Shown in pieces: positions 59,541 to 64,000 of a stretch of DNA of 64,000 nt. This DNA is from Priestia megaterium (lineage in GTDB: Bacteria > Bacillota > Bacilli > Bacillales > Bacillaceae_H): the NCBI RefSeq assembly GCF_023824195.1, contig NZ_CP085442.1, positions 3,076,001 to 3,140,000 on the forward strand. The letters run 5' to 3'. The number at the start of each line of letters is the position of its first letter. Position 1 is the stretch's first letter. A program made the position numbers and the translations under genes. The notes below the pieces were generated by a model. The model saw only the letters and a program-made list of their open reading frames with translations, made no database searches and was not told the DNA's origin.

Positions 59541-60125
59541 GTGAGGAATATTTTTTCGAGAGTGGTTTCGATTTGCTGTGGCAGCTTATTAATTGGACTA
59601 GGGCTAAACGGATTTATTGCTCCGTATCACTTACTAGACGGTGGACTTATAGGATTTGGGCTTATCGTATATTATGTGTTTGGAACTCCTATCGGAATGT
59701 CCATTTTCTTTTTGAACGTACCTGTCTATTTATATGCTTTTTTTCGTCATCGTCAAAACTTTTTTTATGGAAGTATAGGTTTATTTGTTTCTTTTTTTAT
59801 GACAGAATGGCTGTCTATTCTCGAAGGCACGCTGGAGCTTCCTTTGCTCTTTAGCTCATTGCTTGGAGGCGCACTCGTAGGAATGGGAATAGGACTGATG
59901 CTTCGCTACGGCATCAGTTCGGACGGGCTTGATTTAATTGCCATTATTGTATCGGAAAAATGGAAAATCAATATAGGAATAACCATTTTTATCTTAGACA
60001 GTACGATTATGATAGTGGGCTTACATATTATCGGATTTACTGCTTTTTGCTACTCCATGCTTGTTATTACGATGAGCAGCATAATGATTATGCTCTTTAC
60101 TTCTCCGCGATGGCTGTCTTCATAA
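59541..60125 (+). CDS. Short YitT-family membrane protein without DUF2179
   Basis: A 194-residue protein with about six membrane segments, matching only the YitT_membrane domain: 'APYHLLDGGLIGFGLIVYYV' and 'RYGISSDGLDLIAIIVSEK'. The C-terminal DUF2179 of the longer relatives is absent and the sequence ends TSPRWLSS; this short form is also known in Bacillus. The start is uncertain: the GTG at 59541 has only GG close upstream, and a GTG a few codons later follows GTGAGGAA. A terminator follows. Confidence 0.72.
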   Translation: MRNIFSRVVSICCGSLLIGLGLNGFIAPYHLLDGGLIGFGLIVYYVFGTPIGMSIFFLNVPVYLYAFFRHRQNFFYGSIGLFVSFFMTEWLSILEGTLELPLLFSSLLGGALVGMGIGLMLRYGISSDGLDLIAIIVSEKWKINIGITIFILDSTIMIVGLHIIGFTAFCYSMLVITMSSIMIMLFTSPRWLSS

Positions 60126-60155
60126 AAAAACGCTGGAAGTTCCAGCGTTTTTTTA
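60124..60155. terminator. Bidirectional terminator
   Basis: AAAAAACGCTGGAA pairs with TTCCAGCGTTTTTT; the hairpin overlaps the end of the lipid kinase gene. Confidence 0.9.
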
Positions 60156-61037
60156 TCTGTTTCCTACTATCATATTTATGTGATTGGGGAGAACCGTAAT
60201 CGTTGAAGGTGTTGTCGTTTCTTTTTCTCCATCACAATCTACCGTTTTTTCAGGAGTGGTTTCGATATGGACTTCTTTTGCACGAAAATGCATAAGGTTG
60301 CTTTCAGGATTAAGCTGTTCCTCATCAGGGCTTGTTTGTAACCATGCCATAACCGGCTCGATTCCCATTTCTTTAATAACGAATACATCTAATAATCCGT
60401 CTTGAAATGAGCTGTTTCCTAGCATAGCGCGAGTTCCTCCTAAAAAAGGACCGTTTCCAATTAACACCATAACAGCTTCTCCTTCATAGGAAGCTTTTTC
60501 GCTCGTCATTTTTAATTGAAAAGGCTCTGCTTGATTTAAAGTTCTACCTACGCTCATGTAGTAAGAGAGCTTACCAAATTTCTCTTTATTTTCTTCTAAA
60601 ATATTTTCAGATACATCAGCTACGAGGCCGATTCCCCAAAAGTTTAAAAAATAATCTTCGCCATGTTTTCCAACATCCACTGCCTCCGTCTGCTTTTCTA
60701 TAATTTGCTCCACTGCTTTTAAAGGATTTTGATTCATTCCAATTGCACGCGAAAAGTCGTTGCACGTTCCTCCAGGTAAAATAGCAAATACAGGACGTTG
60801 CTGCAGCGGAGCAAGAGCATTGATGAGTTCATAAATTGTCCCGTCTCCTCCTGCTCCAATAATGACATCCGCTTTGCCTTCCAATTTTCTTACCAGATCG
60901 GCACCATCTCCAGGTTGCTCCGTTTTATATAAAGTAACCGTCTCAAATGCTGTGTTTAACCGATCACATATAAAGTCAATTTCATTTACTAATTTTTTGT
61001 TTCCTGCGTTTGGATTCAAAATCACTGCTGCCTTCAT
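60153..61037 (-). CDS. Diacylglycerol-kinase-family lipid kinase (BmrU/YegS type)
   Basis: A 294-residue soluble kinase of the DAGK catalytic family. Key motifs are 'AVILNPNAGNKKLVNEI' at the start, 'IIGAGGDGTIYELINAL' (catalytic GGDGT) and 'LPGGTCNDFSRAIGM'; the C-terminal lobe has 'VDVGKHGEDYFLNFWGIGL' and 'DGLLDVFVIKEMG'. It phosphorylates lipid or sphingoid-like substrates. AGAGGAG precedes the ATG at 61037; the frame's earlier ATG at 61058 is less likely. Which of the DgkB/BmrU/YegS branches it is cannot be decided. Confidence 0.87.
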   Translation of the reverse strand: MKAAVILNPNAGNKKLVNEIDFICDRLNTAFETVTLYKTEQPGDGADLVRKLEGKADVIIGAGGDGTIYELINALAPLQQRPVFAILPGGTCNDFSRAIGMNQNPLKAVEQIIEKQTEAVDVGKHGEDYFLNFWGIGLVADVSENILEENKEKFGKLSYYMSVGRTLNQAEPFQLKMTSEKASYEGEAVMVLIGNGPFLGGTRAMLGNSSFQDGLLDVFVIKEMGIEPVMAWLQTSPDEEQLNPESNLMHFRAKEVHIETTPEKTVDCDGEKETTTPSTITVLPNHINMIVGNR

Positions 61038-61225
61038 CTTTCTCTCTCCTCTATTCATATCATCCGTTTCACCTTTTTTCCCTTTCTTTTAAAAAAACAA
61101 ACCTTTTCAAATATGAACGTTTTATGAAACCATTCCAATAGTACTTTTTTTACTTTCAAAACCTGCTATAATAATTTTCGGACTTGTATTAACAAAAGAT
61201 GGTTATTGAGAGGAGCTTTCTATAC

Positions 61226-61690
61226 GTGTCAATAAAATGCATGACGCAGCTATTTGCAAGTTGTTTTGTTTTTTTACTTTCCTCAGTCGCTACTTGGTAT
61301 AACGGCTCTTCGATGCTTGAAGGACCTTTATCAGCTAGTTTGACCGGAGGGCTAACAAAGTCCTCGGCGGTTCATCACTATTCTCACATCGATTATTTGT
61401 TATATACAATTAAATTCCACCCTCAGTTTCCAATTATGATGATGGTGAGCGGAATTTATTTGATTGTATTACTATCTATTATTGGCTTCAAAAAGCGGTA
61501 TGGGTTGATTAGCTCCTGCTGTTTATGTATCACAGCTCTCTTATGCTACAGCAGCTATAAACTTTCACATACCCCTACCGAAGGTGAGCATGCCATGATT
61601 ACCTCTAGCTTAGCTGCAGCAAGTTTATGCTTAGCAGTCGGATTATTCTATTTATTAAAGCGATTTTATTCTCAAGAGGAATATATTTAA
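61226..61690 (+). CDS. DUF4306-like membrane protein (YjdJ type)
   Basis: A 154-residue membrane protein with about four segments (residues 5-22, 70-90, 97-115, 125-145) and a long external loop after the first segment ('SSVATWYNGSSMLEGPLSASLTGGL' region). This is reminiscent of DUF4306/YjdJ of Bacillus. GAGAGGAGC lies nine bases before the GTG at 61226; the frame opens further upstream at 61199 without a site. Function unknown. Confidence 0.6.
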   Translation: MSIKCMTQLFASCFVFLLSSVATWYNGSSMLEGPLSASLTGGLTKSSAVHHYSHIDYLLYTIKFHPQFPIMMMVSGIYLIVLLSIIGFKKRYGLISSCCLCITALLCYSSYKLSHTPTEGEHAMITSSLAAASLCLAVGLFYLLKRFYSQEEYI

Positions 61691-61697
61691 CCATATG

Positions 61698-61729
61698 AAA
61701 AAAACGTCGGATCTACCGACGTTTTTTAT
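61698..61729. terminator. Bidirectional terminator between the YjdJ-like gene and citA
   Basis: AAAAACGTCGG pairs with CCGACGTTTTT around ATCTA. Confidence 0.88.
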
Positions 61730-61747
61730 GTGAAATCAAGTTTATTA

Positions 61748-62851
61748 TCATTGATTTTGTTCAACTGGCGTATAACCTATATACGCAGACTGAGGTCGGT
61801 AAATACGATTATTTTCTGACTGCTCTACGACATGAGCTGTCCAGCCAACTACACGGCTTGCTGTGAAGGTTGGAGTGAATAGTTCAGACGGAAGCTCAAC
61901 CGCTTTCATAACCGCTGCAGCGAAATATTCTACATTAGTATAAATGCCTCTACCCGGCTTGTATTCATTTAGTAATTCAATGGTTTTATCTTCAATTTTA
62001 ACAATTAAGTCAAATAGCCCGTTGTCTCCTGAGATTTGTTTTGATACTTCTTTTAATGCTTCTGCTCTTGGATCATGTGTACGATAAACGCGATGACCAA
62101 ATCCCATAATTTTCTCTTTATTATCTAATTTTTTACGAACCCAAGGCTCAATATTCTCTTCATTTCCAATTTCATCAAACATGGTAATAACACCAGAAGG
62201 AGCTCCTCCGTGAAGCGGACCTTTCATCGCGCCAATTGCTCCGCAAATAGCTGAAACCATGTCAGATTCGGTAGATGAAATAACGCGTGATGAGAAGGTT
62301 GAGGCGTTCATCCCATGTTCAATTGTCAAAACAAAATATGCGTTCAGCGCAGTAACCAAACTTTGATCTGGAATTTCTCCATTAATCATGTATAAATAGT
62401 TTGCTACATGATCCAAATGCTCGTTAGGCTCTACTACTTCTAAATCATTCATTTTACGATACCAATAGGCAATAATGGTAGGTGTTACCGATGTAATCGC
62501 AAGCGCCTGCTCTTTTGTCGGTGGCCAGCTGTATGAAGGGTCTCCTAATGCTGATATACATGTGCGAAGCGCGCTCATCACTTCTGTATCTTTTGGCAAA
62601 CAGTCCATTAACGCAACAATATTAGCCGGAAGCGTACGATGAGTCACCATTTTTTGTTTAAATGCTTTTAACTCATCATGATTTGGCAGTGTGCCGTTCC
62701 AAATTAAATAAGAAACTTCTTCAAAAGAATAATTGATCGCCAAATCTTTCGCCCAATATCCGCGATAAATCAGCTGACCTTTCTCTCCATCAACATGCCC
62801 TACTTTTGTTTCAGCTGCAACGATTCCTTCTAATCCTTTAACGTATGCCAT
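61748..62851 (-). CDS. citA: Citrate synthase (CitA type)
   Basis: A 367-residue citrate synthase. Signatures are 'TKVGHVDGEKGQLIYRGYWAKDLA' at the N-terminus, the catalytic His in 'MKGPLHGGAPS', 'IMGFGHRVYRTHDPRA' and the catalytic Asp region 'YTNVEYFAAAVM'. It condenses acetyl-CoA and oxaloacetate. The length matches B. subtilis CitA (366), the minor, glucose-repressed enzyme, and the divergent LysR regulator has the place of citR. GGGGGAG before the ATG at 62851 fixes the start. A perfect cre site lies in the divergent region. Confidence 0.9.
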   Translation of the reverse strand: MAYVKGLEGIVAAETKVGHVDGEKGQLIYRGYWAKDLAINYSFEEVSYLIWNGTLPNHDELKAFKQKMVTHRTLPANIVALMDCLPKDTEVMSALRTCISALGDPSYSWPPTKEQALAITSVTPTIIAYWYRKMNDLEVVEPNEHLDHVANYLYMINGEIPDQSLVTALNAYFVLTIEHGMNASTFSSRVISSTESDMVSAICGAIGAMKGPLHGGAPSGVITMFDEIGNEENIEPWVRKKLDNKEKIMGFGHRVYRTHDPRAEALKEVSKQISGDNGLFDLIVKIEDKTIELLNEYKPGRGIYTNVEYFAAAVMKAVELPSELFTPTFTASRVVGWTAHVVEQSENNRIYRPQSAYIGYTPVEQNQ

Positions 62852-63084
62852 CTCAATCACTCCCCCAATTATTTTTAACAAACTGGCCCTTTTTTCTATG
62901 TACGGCTCGTTTGCAGAATGAATAGACTCACCTTAGTGGTGCACTATACCATTTTATTCCTCTTTCTTAATTGTCAGAACAGTATACAAAGTGAACATTT
63001 CAACACGTGTTATTTCTGCGCTTGCGGCTTTGTTTTACGGGAGAAAAAAATATTTTTCTAGGATTTTCTTCGAGGATGCTTTTT

Positions 63085-63100
63085 TTGTTAACGCTTACAA
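63085..63100. promoter_or_regulatory. Perfect CcpA cre site in the citA/LysR intergenic region
   Basis: TTGTTAACGCTTACAA matches WTGNNARCGNWWWCAW at all positions. It would give catabolite repression of citA, as known for citA in B. subtilis. The rest of the 62852-63261 region is AT-rich without other clear elements. Confidence 0.82.
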
Positions 63101-63261
63101 ATATGCGGGTTTCTAACGTATTTAGAGGAATTTGATGTACTATTTTTAGATGAATCACTATTCACTTCCTTATGTAAGAGTTTACATTTATTTGAATCAT
63201 AAGTAAAATAGATAAATAGAATAAATAGTATGAAAACTAAGAATACTAGTGAGGAGAATTT

Positions 63262-64000
63262 ATGGATATTCGAGAACTGCAACATTTCATGGAAGTAGTT
63301 AATCAAAAAAGTTTCACGAAAGCAGCAGCTGCAATTCACTTGTCTCAGCCAGCATTAAGTAAAATTGTAAAAAAACTAGAAGAAGAACTCGGCGTAGATC
63401 TTTTTGATCGCTCTACTCGAAAGCTGACGTTAACCGATGCAGGACAGATTGTGTATGGGCAAAGCCAAAAGCTGGTATCCACTCTTCACGAGCTGCATGC
63501 TCTGTTAGATGATTTACGGAATCTGCCTACAGGAGATATTAAAGTAGGAATTCCTCCTTTAGTAGGGACTGTTGTTTTCCCAATGATTGCAAAAAACTTT
63601 ACATCAAAACATCCTCAGGTGAAATTAGAGCTTGTGGAGCTTGGCGCAAAGCGAATTGTCGAACTTGTAGAAAACGAACAAGTAGACCTTGGCATTATCG
63701 TGTTGCCTATTCAAAACCCTCTTTTTCACGTCTATCCGTTTATTGAAGAAGAGTTTAATTTATACATTCATCATGGGCATCCGCTGGCAGCTAAATCAAT
63801 CGTTGCTTTGAGCGAGCTGAGAGAAGAGCCATTTGTCCTGTTCAGCAAAGATTTTTCTCTTCATGATCGCATTATTCACGAGTGCATTCAAGCTGGTTTT
63901 CATCCGAAAATAGCGTATGAAAGTTCGCAATGGGATTTGATTATTGAACTAGTCGCTTCTGAATTAGGTATTGCAATTTTACCAAAGTCCGTGTTTCCGA
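63262..64000 (+). CDS. LysR-family regulator, cut by window end
   Basis: At least 246 residues are visible. Residues about 1-60 are a LysR helix-turn-helix ('SFTKAAAAIHLSQPALSKIVKKLEEELGVDLFDRS' in parts) and from about 90 the substrate-binding domain begins ('GDIKVGIPPLVGTVVFPMIAKNF'). The protein continues beyond 64000. It is divergent from citA like CitR in B. subtilis, but the sequence looks more like the YwbI/CidR branch, so I do not give a symbol. GAGGAG precedes the ATG. Confidence 0.85.
   Translation, partial: MDIRELQHFMEVVNQKSFTKAAAAIHLSQPALSKIVKKLEEELGVDLFDRSTRKLTLTDAGQIVYGQSQKLVSTLHELHALLDDLRNLPTGDIKVGIPPLVGTVVFPMIAKNFTSKHPQVKLELVELGAKRIVELVENEQVDLGIIVLPIQNPLFHVYPFIEEEFNLYIHHGHPLAAKSIVALSELREEPFVLFSKDFSLHDRIIHECIQAGFHPKIAYESSQWDLIIELVASELGIAILPKSVFP

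Noticed and set aside
63088..63339. Minus-strand 83-codon frame in the citA/LysR region
   Set aside because: It overlaps the start of the LysR gene and the cre site, is Phe/Ser-rich and lacks a ribosome-binding site.
1..64000. CRISPR array, prophage, intact insertion sequence, rRNA or tRNA genes
   Set aside because: No regularly spaced repeats, transposase or integrase frames, or RNA gene signatures were seen on either strand. The only dispersed repeats are the three copies described.

Overview
The window looks like chromosomal DNA of a low-GC, spore-forming Bacillaceae, most likely the Priestia (Bacillus) megaterium group. That assignment is an inference from gene content read by eye. Coat proteins, Spo0M, KatX, an AbrB-family regulator, T-box and c-di-AMP riboswitch leaders, CcpA cre sites, a Zur box and a WalR-like box are all of Bacillus type. 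There is no rRNA, tRNA, intact insertion sequence, prophage or CRISPR array.

Layout. 1-5.1 kb: an edge fragment, a CotF-like coat protein, a dispersed repeat copy, a CNNM/CBS/CorC transporter-like protein, Spo0M, a His/Gly-rich (probable coat) protein and a stand-alone CBS-pair protein. 5.4-8.9 kb: a PHA-depolymerase-type esterase with a perfect cre site, a glycosyltransferase remnant and a Rieske oxidoreductase. 9.0-14.3 kb (minus strand): the aromatic block DAHP synthase/chorismate mutase, chorismate synthase, prephenate dehydrogenase (no ACT domain) and EPSP synthase, with three tyrosine-type T-boxes, two of them in tandem. 14.5-22.3 kb: a frameshifted acetyltransferase, split chromate transporter, YwrD-type transpeptidase, and purine catabolism genes pucG/pucF with pucR divergent. 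22.3-28.8 kb: YqgV, an NlpC/P60 wall hydrolase with a WalR-like box, KatX and an NSS transporter. 28.8-32.6 kb: lipoproteins and a four-gene DUF4178-like / lipoprotein / ATP-grasp amidoligase-like / DUF350 cluster. 33-36 kb: a TauE/SafE exporter with an attenuator-like leader, an old-yellow enzyme and signal peptidase I.

36.2-43.3 kb is the most striking region. A minus-strand Kdp potassium-uptake operon runs small membrane ORF, kdpF, kdpA, kdpB, kdpC, a KdpD lacking its kinase half, then a CBS-pair protein. It is preceded by one good promoter, two tandem c-di-AMP (ydaO-type) riboswitches and an apparently unlisted 45-residue ORF lying between the two aptamers. The upstream aptamer is followed by a hairpin that hides that ORF's ribosome-binding site, and the downstream one by an intrinsic terminator.

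43.4-64 kb: a second complete repeat copy, a MurG-type enzyme, a CHY zinc-finger protein, an ArsR repressor with two palindromic operators controlling ycnE/ycnD-like genes, a DUF4397 protein, a GrpB-like protein, a triplicated-SH3b amidase, the zinc-independent S14 paralogue with a Zur box, an AbrB-family regulator, DinB and methyltransferase proteins, an FHA-winged-helix fusion, cobT, two YitT-family proteins, an MFS exporter, a lipid kinase, and citA (cre site) divergent from a LysR regulator cut by the window end. Several small ORFs (26-48 residues, most with one membrane segment) have convincing ribosome-binding sites.
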